Of a DNA stretch of 64,000 bases, positions 33,537 to 41,642 are shown piece by piece. The stretch comes from an uncultured Oscillospiraceae bacterium. Lineage in GTDB: Bacteria; Bacillota; Clostridia; Oscillospirales; Oscillospiraceae. The position numbers and the translations under genes were made by a program. How positions within the stretch are numbered: the stretch's first letter is position 1; each line of letters opens with the position of its first letter. The notes under the pieces are model-generated. The model worked only from the letters and a program-made list of their open reading frames with translations. It was not told where the DNA came from and made no database searches. Location: the NCBI GenBank assembly GCA_910587345.1, contig CAJUKH010000037.1, forward strand, positions 32,128-96,127, read 5' to 3'.

Positions 33537-34940
33537 CTATTCCTCCGCCGTGATGCTCTTCAAAAAGTCTGTGATCACTTCAAACTCCATCCCCCGGGAG
33601 GCTTTGACCAGCACAGTGGTGCCGGGGCGCAAAAGGTCCTGAAGGGTGGAAAAGGCCTCCTCCTTGGTGTCAAAGTGATAGCACTGGGGCACATCGGAAT
33701 CCATGGCGGAATCATAGATGCTGCGGGACAACTCCCCCACCGCCACCAGACAGTCCACATGGCTTTTACCCAACGCCTCTCCCACGCCGGCGTGGAGCAC
33801 CTGGGCCAGAGGACCCAGCTCAAACATATCCCCCAGCACGGCCACCTTGTAGTCCCCTGTATAGCCGTCCAGCACCTCAATGGCCGCCCGCATGGACTGG
33901 GGGTTGGCGTTGTAGGCGTCATCCAGAATGGTGATGTTCTCCTGCCGGGAGAGGATGTTCATCCGCATCTTGGTCGGGGCAAAGTTATGGACCCCGGCGG
34001 CGATCTCCTCTAACGTCATGCCGAAACGCTCCCCTACAGCGGTGGCCATCAAAGTGGGATAGACCATGTGCTCCCCCAGGGCGGGGATCTCCATGTGGCA
34101 GCTTCCCCCGGGAGTCACCACCTCACAGGATACCTTGCTCCGCCAGTCGCTTTCCAACTCCCCGGCGTGGTAGTTCAGCCCCATATCCCGGCCCACATAG
34201 AGGGTATCCCCCGTCCACAGGGTCTCCGACACATCCCGGGCGCTCCGCAGCAGGGCATCGTCCCCGTTAAGGATGGCGGTGCAGCCGGGGCGGGCGTGGC
34301 TGAATACTTCCAGCTTGGCCTTCAGGGTGTTCTCCCGACAGCCAAAGGCCTCGATATGGGCATCGCCAATGTTGGTGATGCACACCACATCGGGCTGGGC
34401 GATGGCCGAAAGATAACCCATCTCTCCCGGGTGGTTGATGCCCAGTTCCACCACGGCGATCTGATGGTCACGGTTCAACCGCAGCAGAGTCATGGGAAGG
34501 CCGATATCGTTATTCTTGTTGCCCTCGGTTTTCAGCACATTGTACTTTTCACTGAGGACGGCGGCCACCATGTCCTTGGTGGTGGTCTTGCCCACGCTGC
34601 CCGTCACCGCCACCACCGGGATATCAAAACGGTTTTTATACCACACCGCCAGATCCCGCAGTGCCCGGTGGGTGGATTCCACCTTGATGTAGAATTTTCC
34701 GGGCAGATAACTCTCCCGCTCCCGCTGGGTCAGACAGCCCGCCGCTCCGGCCTCCAGAGCGCTGCTGATATAGGCGTGGCCGTCAAAACGGTCGCCGGAC
34801 AGGGGCAGAAACAGCGCCCCCTCCGAGATGGAGCGGCTGTCGGTCTCCACCACGGAGACCGTTTTGTCCAGGTCGTCAAAATCCCCCAGCAGGCGGCCGT
34901 TCACCGCCTCCAGTATTTCACGGATGGTCAAGGCTTCCAT
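33537..34940 (-). CDS. murF: UDP-N-acetylmuramoyl-tripeptide--D-alanyl-D-alanine ligase
   Basis: MurF, 467 residues, adds D-Ala-D-Ala to the UDP-MurNAc tripeptide in the cytosolic stage of peptidoglycan synthesis. The ATP site is VTGSVGKTTTKDM near 112, followed by EGNKNNDIGLPMTLL (substrate and Mg region), VVELGINHPGEM near 158 and the C-terminal LDDAYNANPQSMRAAI near 332. ddl, which makes its D-Ala-D-Ala substrate, lies directly upstream, 19 bp away, so the two steps are co-expressed. Confidence 0.96.
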   Translation of the reverse strand: MEALTIREILEAVNGRLLGDFDDLDKTVSVVETDSRSISEGALFLPLSGDRFDGHAYISSALEAGAAGCLTQRERESYLPGKFYIKVESTHRALRDLAVWYKNRFDIPVVAVTGSVGKTTTKDMVAAVLSEKYNVLKTEGNKNNDIGLPMTLLRLNRDHQIAVVELGINHPGEMGYLSAIAQPDVVCITNIGDAHIEAFGCRENTLKAKLEVFSHARPGCTAILNGDDALLRSARDVSETLWTGDTLYVGRDMGLNYHAGELESDWRSKVSCEVVTPGGSCHMEIPALGEHMVYPTLMATAVGERFGMTLEEIAAGVHNFAPTKMRMNILSRQENITILDDAYNANPQSMRAAIEVLDGYTGDYKVAVLGDMFELGPLAQVLHAGVGEALGKSHVDCLVAVGELSRSIYDSAMDSDVPQCYHFDTKEEAFSTLQDLLRPGTTVLVKASRGMEFEVITDFLKSITAEE

Positions 34941-34959
34941 ACAAAGCCCTCCTTCTTTC

Positions 34960-36012
34960 TCAGTGGATGCGTTTCTCCTTCATGGACACATCAATGACAT
35001 GCTGGCAGAAATCGGCATAGCCTATTCCTGCCGCCGCAGCCTCCTGGGGCATCAGACTGGTGGGGGTCATGCCGGGCAGAGTGTTGATCTCCAAAAACCA
35101 GAAGGTACCATTCCTGTCCAGAATGAAATCGGCCCGGGAGTAGACCCGAAGGCCCATGATCTCATAGACCTTTTCCGCCGCCCGGGAAATCTTTTCGGTC
35201 TCCTCCGCCGTCAGGGGCGCAGGGCAGACCTCCTCAGCGGCGCCGGGCTGGTACTTGTTTTCATAGTCGTAAAAGCCCACCTTGGGGATGATCTCCACCG
35301 GGGGCAGGGCCTTCCCTTCCAGAATCCCCACCGTCAGCTCCCGGCCGGAGACAAACTGCTCGATAACACAGTGCCCCCCCTGCTTCAGCCCATCCCTCAA
35401 AGCGGTCCGCAGGGCCTCCCTGTCATGGACGATGGTCACCCCGATGGAGGACCCGGAATCCACCGGCTTCACCACACAGGGGACCTGACACTCCGCCGTC
35501 AGCCGGTCCACATCGGCGGCGGTATATTCCTCATACCGCCAGACGGGAGTGTCCACCGCCCCCGCCACCAGCCGCTTGGTCAGATCCTTGTCCATGGACA
35601 TGGCGCTGGCGAGATAGCCCGCCCCGGTGTATGGGATGCCCAGCAGGTCAAAGGCGGCCTGGACCCGGCCGTCCTCTCCGCACCGGCCATGGAGGGCCAG
35701 AAAGACCACATCGGCCCCTTTGCACAGCTCCAGCACCCCGGGGCCAAAATCCCCCTTGCCGGACCACTTCCGGACCTTCCTCACTTCCTCCAGGTCGGGA
35801 GCCTGCCGGTCCACCGACCGCCATTTCTCCGGGAGGGGAACCCCGTAAAGGGCTTCCCCGGTCAGACCGGGGTAGTCCTCCTCCCCGAAATACATATCCA
35901 CAAGGGCCACCTGATGGCCCTTGCTTTGCAAAGCCTCGGCGATCTTGGTCCCCGAGGACAGCGATACATTCCGCTCCGGGGACAGCCCCCCGGCCAAAAC
36001 AACGATTTTCAT
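34960..36012 (-). CDS. ddl: D-alanine--D-alanine ligase
   Basis: Ddl, 350 residues, ATP-grasp enzyme making the D-Ala-D-Ala dipeptide. Visible motifs: VLAGGLSPERNVSLSSG at 4-20, LALHGRCGEDGRVQAAFDLL near 108, KPVDSGSSIGVTIV near 175 and FLEINTLPGMTPTSLMPQEA near 310, in which the Tyr/Phe specificity position of vancomycin-type ligases would need alignment to judge. It is the first gene of the long minus-strand operon and has its own promoter at 36066-36094. Confidence 0.95.
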   Translation of the reverse strand: MKIVVLAGGLSPERNVSLSSGTKIAEALQSKGHQVALVDMYFGEEDYPGLTGEALYGVPLPEKWRSVDRQAPDLEEVRKVRKWSGKGDFGPGVLELCKGADVVFLALHGRCGEDGRVQAAFDLLGIPYTGAGYLASAMSMDKDLTKRLVAGAVDTPVWRYEEYTAADVDRLTAECQVPCVVKPVDSGSSIGVTIVHDREALRTALRDGLKQGGHCVIEQFVSGRELTVGILEGKALPPVEIIPKVGFYDYENKYQPGAAEEVCPAPLTAEETEKISRAAEKVYEIMGLRVYSRADFILDRNGTFWFLEINTLPGMTPTSLMPQEAAAAGIGYADFCQHVIDVSMKEKRIH

Positions 36013-36040
36013 GGATGATCCCCTCCAAAATAGTCATAGC

Positions 36041-36094
36041 AATACTATTTTATACTTAATTTAGTATTGTAGCACAATCCCGCCGGAAAAACAA
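36041..36094 (-). promoter_or_regulatory. Promoter and flanking dyad upstream of ddl
   Basis: On the minus strand TTGTTT (36094-36089), 17-bp spacer and TACAAT (36071-36066) with an extended TG make a plausible promoter. A 7-bp inverted repeat, AATACTA (36041-36047) and TAGTATT (36062-36068), flanks the expected start site and overlaps the -10, which would suit a repressor. Confidence 0.5.
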
Positions 36095-36139
36095 GGCGGA
36101 ACCGCCCCCACCCGCCCTTTTTCTTCCTCTGATATTTTC

Positions 36140-36168
36140 TTGACAATCCCCCTGCCTCATACTAAAAT
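36140..36168 (+). promoter_or_regulatory. Strong promoter of the flavoprotein reductase gene
   Basis: TTGACA (36140-36145), 17-bp spacer, TAAAAT (36163-36168), about 70 bp upstream of the ATG. Confidence 0.8.
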
Positions 36169-36205
36169 ATTCACAGGGAAGCCTTTCCTTCCCCAAAATC
36201 ATCTA

Positions 36206-36224
36206 CTGTACCTGACTGGTACAG
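36206..36224 (+). promoter_or_regulatory. Leader hairpin just before the ribosome site
   Basis: CTGTACC-TGACT-GGTACAG is a perfect 7-bp stem-loop ending one base before AAAGGAG. It may protect or tune translation of the reductase mRNA. Confidence 0.45.
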
Positions 36225-36238
36225 GAAAGGAGCAAGAA

Positions 36239-38023
36239 ATGAAGAAAAAGGTCCTTGCGGGGATGCTGGCTCTGGCCATATGCCTCAGCGCCTGCACCCC
36301 CAAATCCGACCCCGAGGAGACCGGTCTTTTTAAGGCGGGCACCTACACCGCCGAGGCCCAGGGCATGAACGGGGCCGTGAAGGTGGAGGTGGTCTTCACC
36401 GCCGACAGGATCGAGACGGTGACCGTCACCGACCACGCCGAGACCGCCGGCATTTCCGACCCCGCCATTGAGCGTGTCCCCGACGCCATCACCGAGCATC
36501 AAAGCCTGGGGGTGGACACGGTGGCCGGCGCCACCATCACCTCCAACGCCATTCTGGCCGCCGTGGAGGACTGCGCCAAGCAGGCCGGCGCCGATATTGA
36601 GGCCCTGAAGCAGCCCGTGGAGGGCGGCGACACCGTCAAGACCGAGGAGGAGCGCACCGCCGGCATGGTCATCGTCGGCTCCGGTATCTCCGGTCTGGCC
36701 GCCGCCATCAGCGCCGCCGAGGCCGGCGTGGAAAACATCGTGGTACTGGAGAAGATGGCCACCACCGGCGGCACCACCGCCATCGCCGGCGGCTACCTCA
36801 TCTGTGTGGAGTCCGAGCGCTACAAGAACTCCGGCATCGATGACTCTCTGGGGAGCTTTCTGAAATACTGGGATGAGCGGATGTCCTACTCCGGTCAGAC
36901 CTCCGGCTATCCCGACATGGAGCGGGCCAGGGCCGTCTTCGCTCAGACCGGCGCCTCCGTGGACTGGCTGGCCGGCCACGGGGTCTCCTTTGGGGAGGAG
37001 CCATTCACCTTCTTTGGCCCCTACCCCGTTGCCGCCAATCCCGGCGGCGGCCGTGGGCTGGTGGACGAGATGGTGGCTGCCGCCCAGAAGCTGGGCGTGG
37101 AAGTCATCACCGAATGCACCGCCAGGGAACTGACCACCGACGACGCCGGCGCCGTCACCGGCCTTGTAGCCGAGACTGCCGACAAGGTCATCACCTACAC
37201 CGCTCCCGCTGTGGTCCTGGCCACCGGCGGCAGCTCGGGCAGCGAGGAGATCACCGCCAAGTACTCTCCCAAAGTGGCCAATGTGGGCACCGTCAACACC
37301 GCCGCTGCCGGCTGTGTGGGCGACGGCCTGCTGATGGCTCAGGCCGTGGGCGCCGATACCTTTGACAGTTTCTTCACCTCCATCTGGGCCACCACCGTGG
37401 ACCCCGAATTTGCCGCCGCCGTGGCTGACGCTTCCAAGCTGACCACCGACGCTCAGTTGGGCGTCAATGCCAAGGGCGAGCGGTTTGCCAGCGAATCTGC
37501 CAAGTATGTGGACTCCCTTGGCTCCGACATGATCCAGGACGGCAACGGTCCTTTCTGGTACATCTATGACGCCGCCAATGCCGAGACCACGGCCATTCTG
37601 GATCAGGGCGTCACCGCCGGCGTGGTGGTCAAGGCCGACACCATCGAAGAACTGGCCGCCGGCATGAAGGTGGACGCCGCCACACTGAAGGCCGCCTACG
37701 ACCGCTATATGGAGCAGGTGAAGGCCGGCGCCGACGCCGACCATGGCAAGGCCGCTGATATGCTGGTGGCTCTGGAGACCGCCCCCTTCTACGCCGTGAA
37801 GTTCTATCCCAACACCTTCGGCTCCCAGGGCGGCGTCCTCACCGATACCGAGGGCCGGGTGCTGAATACCAGCGGCAGCGCCATCGCCGGCCTCTACGCC
37901 ACCGGCGCTGACAGCAACCGCTACTTCTACAACGAAAACTATGTGCTGGCCGCCTCTCTAGGCATCTACGCCACCACCGGCCGCACCACCGGCGCCGCCG
38001 TGGCCGCCGATTTGAGCAAATAA
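36239..38023 (+). CDS. Extracytoplasmic FMN-binding and FAD-dependent reductase lipoprotein
   Basis: A 594-residue lipoprotein flavin reductase. Signal peptide with lipobox CLSAC (Cys about 18). Residues 30-120 are an FMN_bind domain with DTVAGATITSNAI, the D-x3-GA[T/S]-x-[T/S] motif at which ApbE attaches FMN to Thr. From about 140 comes an FAD domain of the fumarate reductase/flavocytochrome c class: VIVGSGISGLAAAISAAEAG, then GGTTAIAGGYL and PGGGRGLVDEM. The C-terminus NRYFYNENYVLAASLGIYAT differs from classical fumarate reductases, so the electron acceptor is unknown. Its electron donor and ApbE are not in the window. Confidence 0.88.
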   Translation: MKKKVLAGMLALAICLSACTPKSDPEETGLFKAGTYTAEAQGMNGAVKVEVVFTADRIETVTVTDHAETAGISDPAIERVPDAITEHQSLGVDTVAGATITSNAILAAVEDCAKQAGADIEALKQPVEGGDTVKTEEERTAGMVIVGSGISGLAAAISAAEAGVENIVVLEKMATTGGTTAIAGGYLICVESERYKNSGIDDSLGSFLKYWDERMSYSGQTSGYPDMERARAVFAQTGASVDWLAGHGVSFGEEPFTFFGPYPVAANPGGGRGLVDEMVAAAQKLGVEVITECTARELTTDDAGAVTGLVAETADKVITYTAPAVVLATGGSSGSEEITAKYSPKVANVGTVNTAAAGCVGDGLLMAQAVGADTFDSFFTSIWATTVDPEFAAAVADASKLTTDAQLGVNAKGERFASESAKYVDSLGSDMIQDGNGPFWYIYDAANAETTAILDQGVTAGVVVKADTIEELAAGMKVDAATLKAAYDRYMEQVKAGADADHGKAADMLVALETAPFYAVKFYPNTFGSQGGVLTDTEGRVLNTSGSAIAGLYATGADSNRYFYNENYVLAASLGIYATTGRTTGAAVAADLSK

Positions 38024-38041
38024 AATTTCCTCAGCGTCCAA

Positions 38042-38076
38042 AAGACCCCGCCGCTCTCTGCGGCGGGGCTTTTTTC
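38042..38076 (+). terminator. Intrinsic terminator of the flavoprotein reductase gene
   Basis: A 9-bp GC stem (38046-38054 with 38060-38068), loop TCTCT, then CTTTTTT. Confidence 0.93.
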
Positions 38077-38130
38077 CTCGATTTTTCGGAATTTTATGGT
38101 TGTTTTTCCCTTTTTTATCCATAAACAGTA

Positions 38131-38159
38131 TTGTTTTTCCAGCCCTGACGTATTATAAT
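38131..38159 (+). promoter_or_regulatory. Promoter of purA
   Basis: TTGTTT (38131-38136), 17-bp spacer and TATAAT (38154-38159). The leader to the ATG at 38240 is about 75 bases, with only short pairings (AATCAT/ATGATT near 38194-38212). Confidence 0.75.
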
Positions 38160-38239
38160 ACCCATGTTGTTATGGAGTCGCCGGAAAAGGCAAAATCATA
38201 CCCGATATGATTGCGAATCCCGGGACCGGAGGTAACGAC

Positions 38240-39517
38240 ATGGTCAAAGCGATCGTAGGCGCCAACTGGGGCGACGAAGGAAAGGGAAAGATCACCGACC
38301 TCCTCGCCGAAACGTCCGATGTGGTCATCCGCTTTCAGGGCGGGGCCAACGCAGGGCACACCATCATCTGTGAGTATGGCCGCTTCGCCCTGCACCAGCT
38401 TCCCTCAGGAGTCTTCTCCCCCCGGACCACCAACATCATTGGCACGGGAGTTGCCCTGGACGTGGAAAAGCTGGTGAAGGAGCTGCAAAGCCTTTCCGAC
38501 GGCGGCGTTCCCGCCCCCCGGCTCATGGTGGACCGGCGGACGCAGCTTCTCATGCCCTACCATGTACTTCAGGATACCTATGAGGAAGAGCGGCTGGCAG
38601 GCAACGCCTTCGGCTCCACCAAGTCGGGCATTGCCCCCTTCTATTCCGACAAGTACGCTAAAATCGGCATCCAAATTGCCGACCTCTTTGACGAAAAACA
38701 GCTTATGGAGCGGCTGGACCATATCTGTGAGCTGAAAAATATTCTGTTTACCCACCTGTACCATAAGGAGCCACTGGACCCCAAGGCCCTTTTTGACTGG
38801 CTCATGGTCCAGCGGAAGGCCATCGCCCCCTATATCGGGGACACGGTCTCCTTCATCCACAAGGCCCTCAAGGAAGGCAAGACCATTCTGTTGGAGGGAC
38901 AGCTTGGCGCTATGAAGGACCCCGACCACGGCATCTATCCCTTCGTCACCTCCTCCCACACTCTGGCCGGCTTCGGCACCGTGGGCGGCGGGGTGCCTCC
39001 CACCGCCTTCTCCGACATCATCTGCGTGTCCAAGGCCTACTCTTCCGCCGTTGGCGCCGGAGCCTTTGTCTCCGAACTGTTCGGAGCGGAGGCCGAGGAG
39101 CTTCGCCGCCGGGGCGGCGACAAGGGGGAGTACGGCGCCACCACCGGCCGGCCCCGCCGGGTGGGCTGGTATGACGCAGTGGCCAGCCGCTACGGCTGTA
39201 TGGTCCAGGGAGCGACCCAGGTGGCCCTCACCGCCATCGACTGTCTGGGCTATCTGGATGAGATCAGGGTCTGCGTGGGCTATGAGGTGGACGGCAGGGT
39301 GACAAGAGACTTCCCCGTCCCCGCCCTGCTGGAGCGTTCCAAGCCGGTGTATGAGACCCTGCCCGGTTGGAAGTGTGACATCCGGGGCATCACCGAGTTT
39401 GACAAGCTGCCCATAGAAGCCCAAAATTATGTGAAATTCATCGAGAAAGAGCTGGAAGTGCCCATCACCATCGTCTCCACCGGCCCCAAGCGTCATGAGA
39501 TCATCCGTTTGCGCTAA
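38240..39517 (+). CDS. purA: Adenylosuccinate synthetase
   Basis: PurA, 425 residues, joins IMP and aspartate with GTP, the first committed step to AMP. The N-terminal GTP/IMP loop is VGANWGDEGKGKITD at 6-20, with GGANAGHTI near 37; further motifs are GEGQLGA-equivalent LLEGQLGAMKDPDHG near 215, TTGRPRRVGWYD near 298 and the C-terminal VSTGPKRHEII. ATG 38240 follows GGAGGT by six bases; the 11-codon extension is not needed. It is monocistronic. It links the salvage-derived IMP pool of the nucleoside operon to AMP. Confidence 0.96.
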   Translation: MVKAIVGANWGDEGKGKITDLLAETSDVVIRFQGGANAGHTIICEYGRFALHQLPSGVFSPRTTNIIGTGVALDVEKLVKELQSLSDGGVPAPRLMVDRRTQLLMPYHVLQDTYEEERLAGNAFGSTKSGIAPFYSDKYAKIGIQIADLFDEKQLMERLDHICELKNILFTHLYHKEPLDPKALFDWLMVQRKAIAPYIGDTVSFIHKALKEGKTILLEGQLGAMKDPDHGIYPFVTSSHTLAGFGTVGGGVPPTAFSDIICVSKAYSSAVGAGAFVSELFGAEAEELRRRGGDKGEYGATTGRPRRVGWYDAVASRYGCMVQGATQVALTAIDCLGYLDEIRVCVGYEVDGRVTRDFPVPALLERSKPVYETLPGWKCDIRGITEFDKLPIEAQNYVKFIEKELEVPITIVSTGPKRHEIIRLR

Positions 39518-39577
39518 GGACTGCCGCCGGTCTCTCCGGCTCCTTCTCCTTTCATAAGTGGCCTATGAAAAGTTTTC

Positions 39578-39606
39578 TTTACATCCGGCCCGTTTTCCTC
39601 TATAAT
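39578..39606 (+). promoter_or_regulatory. Promoter of the CofE-like gene
   Basis: TTTACA (39578-39583), 17-bp spacer, TATAAT (39601-39606), 63 bp upstream of the ATG. A short TTTCATA/TATGAAA hairpin at 39551-39571 precedes it and may weakly end purA transcription. Confidence 0.75.
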
Positions 39607-39669
39607 ATTTCTGTTAAGCAACCACAAAGTATTGTATCTTATAGACTATAAACAAGGAAGTGCTGTTTT

Positions 39670-40869
39670 ATGAGCCGTACCGTCGGCACCGTTTCCAGAG
39701 GTCTCCGGGCCCCCATCATCCGTGAGGGGGACGATTTGATCGACATCGTTACCCAATCCGTTCTGAACGCCGCCCGCTCCCCTGAGGACGGCTTTACCGT
39801 CCGGGACCGGGACATTGTGGCCATGACCGAAGCCATTGTGGCCCGCGCTCAGGGCAATTACGCCTCCGTGGACCAGATCGCCGCCGATGTCCGCGCCAAG
39901 CTGGGCGGCGGCACCGTGGGCGTTGTGTTCCCCATCCTCTCCCGCAACCGCTTTGCCATCTGCCTGCGGGGCATCGCCAAGGGCTGTGAGAAGGTCATTC
40001 TCCAACTCTCCTACCCCTCTGACGAGGTGGGCAACCACCTTATCTCTCTGGACGCTCTGGACGAGAAGGGCGTGGACCCCTATCGGGACGTCCTCACGCT
40101 GGAGAAATACCGGGAGCTTTTCGGCTATGAGAAGCATCCTTTCACCGGTGTGGACTATGTGGAGTACTATGAAAATCTCATCAAAGAGGCCGGTGCCCAG
40201 GTGGAGGTCATCTTCGCCAACGACCCCCGGGCCGTGCTGGAATACACCAAAGACGTGCTGACCTGCGACATCCACTCCCGTGCCCGCTCCAAGCGGCTTT
40301 TGAAGGCCGCCGGCGGCAATCGGGTGCTGGGGCTGGACGATATCCTCACCGCCAGCGTAGACGGCAGCGGTTGGAATGAAAAGTATGGCCTGCTTGGCTC
40401 CAACAAGGCCACCGAGGACAAGGTGAAGCTCTTCCCCCGTGACCCCCAGCCTCTGGTGGACGCCATCCAGAAGAAGCTGATGGAGGAGACCGGCAGGCAC
40501 ATTGAGGTCATGGTCTACGGCGACGGTGCCTTTAAAGACCCCGCCGGCAGGATTTGGGAGCTGGCCGACCCCGTGGTCTCCCCCGCCTACACCGCCGGGC
40601 TGGAGGGCACCCCCAACGAGCTGAAGCTGAAATATCTGGCTGACAATGACTTCGGTCACCTGTCCGGCGAGGCCCTGCGGGACGCCATCGCCGAGGCCAT
40701 CAAGAAGAAGGACACCAATCTGAAGGGTCAGATGGTCTCCGAGGGCACCACCCCCCGCCGGCTCACCGACCTGATCGGCTCCCTCTGCGACCTGACCTCA
40801 GGCAGCGGCGACAAGGGTACCCCCATTATCTATATTCAGGGGTATTTCGATAACTACACCACGGAATAA
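39670..40869 (+). CDS. Coenzyme F420-0:L-glutamate ligase-like protein (CofE fold)
   Basis: A 399-residue cytosolic protein matching the F420_ligase family, whose archaeal member adds gamma-linked glutamates to F420. Family features are GDDLIDIVTQSVLNAA near 21, RDRDIVAMTEAIVARAQG near 45 and VFPILSRNRFAICLRGIAKG near 88, then a region (VLGLDDILTASVDGSGW) and HIEVMVYGDGAFKDPAG near 280 that hold metal and nucleotide sites in the family. No F420 synthesis gene is visible and Clostridia of this type are not known F420 users, so a different gamma-glutamyl ligation is likely (inference). It has its own promoter and terminator. Confidence 0.85.
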   Translation: MSRTVGTVSRGLRAPIIREGDDLIDIVTQSVLNAARSPEDGFTVRDRDIVAMTEAIVARAQGNYASVDQIAADVRAKLGGGTVGVVFPILSRNRFAICLRGIAKGCEKVILQLSYPSDEVGNHLISLDALDEKGVDPYRDVLTLEKYRELFGYEKHPFTGVDYVEYYENLIKEAGAQVEVIFANDPRAVLEYTKDVLTCDIHSRARSKRLLKAAGGNRVLGLDDILTASVDGSGWNEKYGLLGSNKATEDKVKLFPRDPQPLVDAIQKKLMEETGRHIEVMVYGDGAFKDPAGRIWELADPVVSPAYTAGLEGTPNELKLKYLADNDFGHLSGEALRDAIAEAIKKKDTNLKGQMVSEGTTPRRLTDLIGSLCDLTSGSGDKGTPIIYIQGYFDNYTTE

Positions 40870-40876
40870 GCATCCG

Positions 40877-40911
40877 AAAAGGAGGTGACCCGTTTCGGGT
40901 CACCTCCTTTT
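40877..40911. terminator. Bidirectional terminator after the CofE-like gene
   Basis: A perfect 16-bp stem (40877-40892 with 40896-40911) with a TTT loop, flanked by A and T runs, between convergent genes. Confidence 0.92.
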
Positions 40912-40915
40912 CTTG

Positions 40916-41518
40916 TCAGCTCCGGGTCAAATAGCGAAAGGCTATATACATCAGAGCAATCCCCCCCGCCGCCAGAAGGGCAAGCAGAGCAGAACTCAAT
41001 GCAGCCACAAGGGCCTGATATGGCCGTTTCCCTTTCTCCACGGCCTTGTCCAATTCATCCAGCCTTCTGCCCTCGCTGAAGGCCAGGATCTCTTTGTAAG
41101 TGTGAACATCATTGTCCTTTTTGATCTTCTCCACCTTCAGGGCCACCGCCATCCCCACAAGGAACAGGGGGGCCATCACCAGCAGAAACCCCGCCGTATC
41201 CAGCAGCTTCAGCAGCGGTGCCGGCAGAAGCATCAGCGTCAGCATAAGCAGAGCCAATATCCCGCCCCACCGGTTCATCTTTTGGATCTCCAGCCTGTTG
41301 ATCTCCTCTTTCATGGTCTCAATGTCTCCTTTGATAAGTTCGTCAAGGGAAAGGCCGAAGAGGTCGCTGAGCCGGAGAAGGCTCTGCAGGTCCGGGTAGG
41401 TCCTGCCGTTCTCCCAGTTGGAAACGCTCTGACGGGTGACGAAAATTCTGTCCGCCAGCTCCTCTTGGGAAAGGCCCAGCCGGGTCCGGTACCTTTTGAT
41501 CTGTCCTCCAAGTTCCAT
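40916..41518 (-). CDS. XRE-family HTH regulator with membrane domain
   Basis: A 200-residue protein. An N-terminal HTH (about 4-62; IKRYRTRLGLSQEELADRIF, with recognition helix VTRQSVSNWENGRTYPDLQS) is followed by a charged linker and three membrane segments (about 85-100, 108-128 and 170-195). Such HTH-membrane proteins are common in Clostridia and may sense envelope or small-molecule signals. It is transcribed divergently from the RlmI-like gene; a 6-bp dyad (AATGTA/TACATT) lies between them and is a candidate operator. GGGAGG precedes the start. Confidence 0.9.
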   Translation of the reverse strand: MELGGQIKRYRTRLGLSQEELADRIFVTRQSVSNWENGRTYPDLQSLLRLSDLFGLSLDELIKGDIETMKEEINRLEIQKMNRWGGILALLMLTLMLLPAPLLKLLDTAGFLLVMAPLFLVGMAVALKVEKIKKDNDVHTYKEILAFSEGRRLDELDKAVEKGKRPYQALVAALSSALLALLAAGGIALMYIAFRYLTRS

Positions 41519-41573
41519 GCTTCTGCCTCCCTTGCAAGCCTATGGTAGCATCCGGAGCGAAAACCGTCTATCA

Positions 41574-41588
41574 AATGTATTTTACATT
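41574..41588. promoter_or_regulatory. Candidate operator dyad AATGTA-TTT-TACATT
   Basis: A perfect 15-bp palindrome centred at 41581, midway in the 124-bp divergent gap between the XRE regulator and the methyltransferase gene. Autoregulation by the XRE protein is inferred from position and symmetry only. Confidence 0.45.
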
Positions 41589-41642
41589 CCCTCAACCCCT
41601 TCTGTCAACAAGGGTCAGGGTATCAAGAAATGAGGTCATTCC

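Noticed and set aside
40877..40911. AAAGGAGGTGA, an excellent ribosome-binding sequence, after the CofE-like gene
   Set aside because: It is the left arm of a perfect terminator stem and no start codon or ORF follows.
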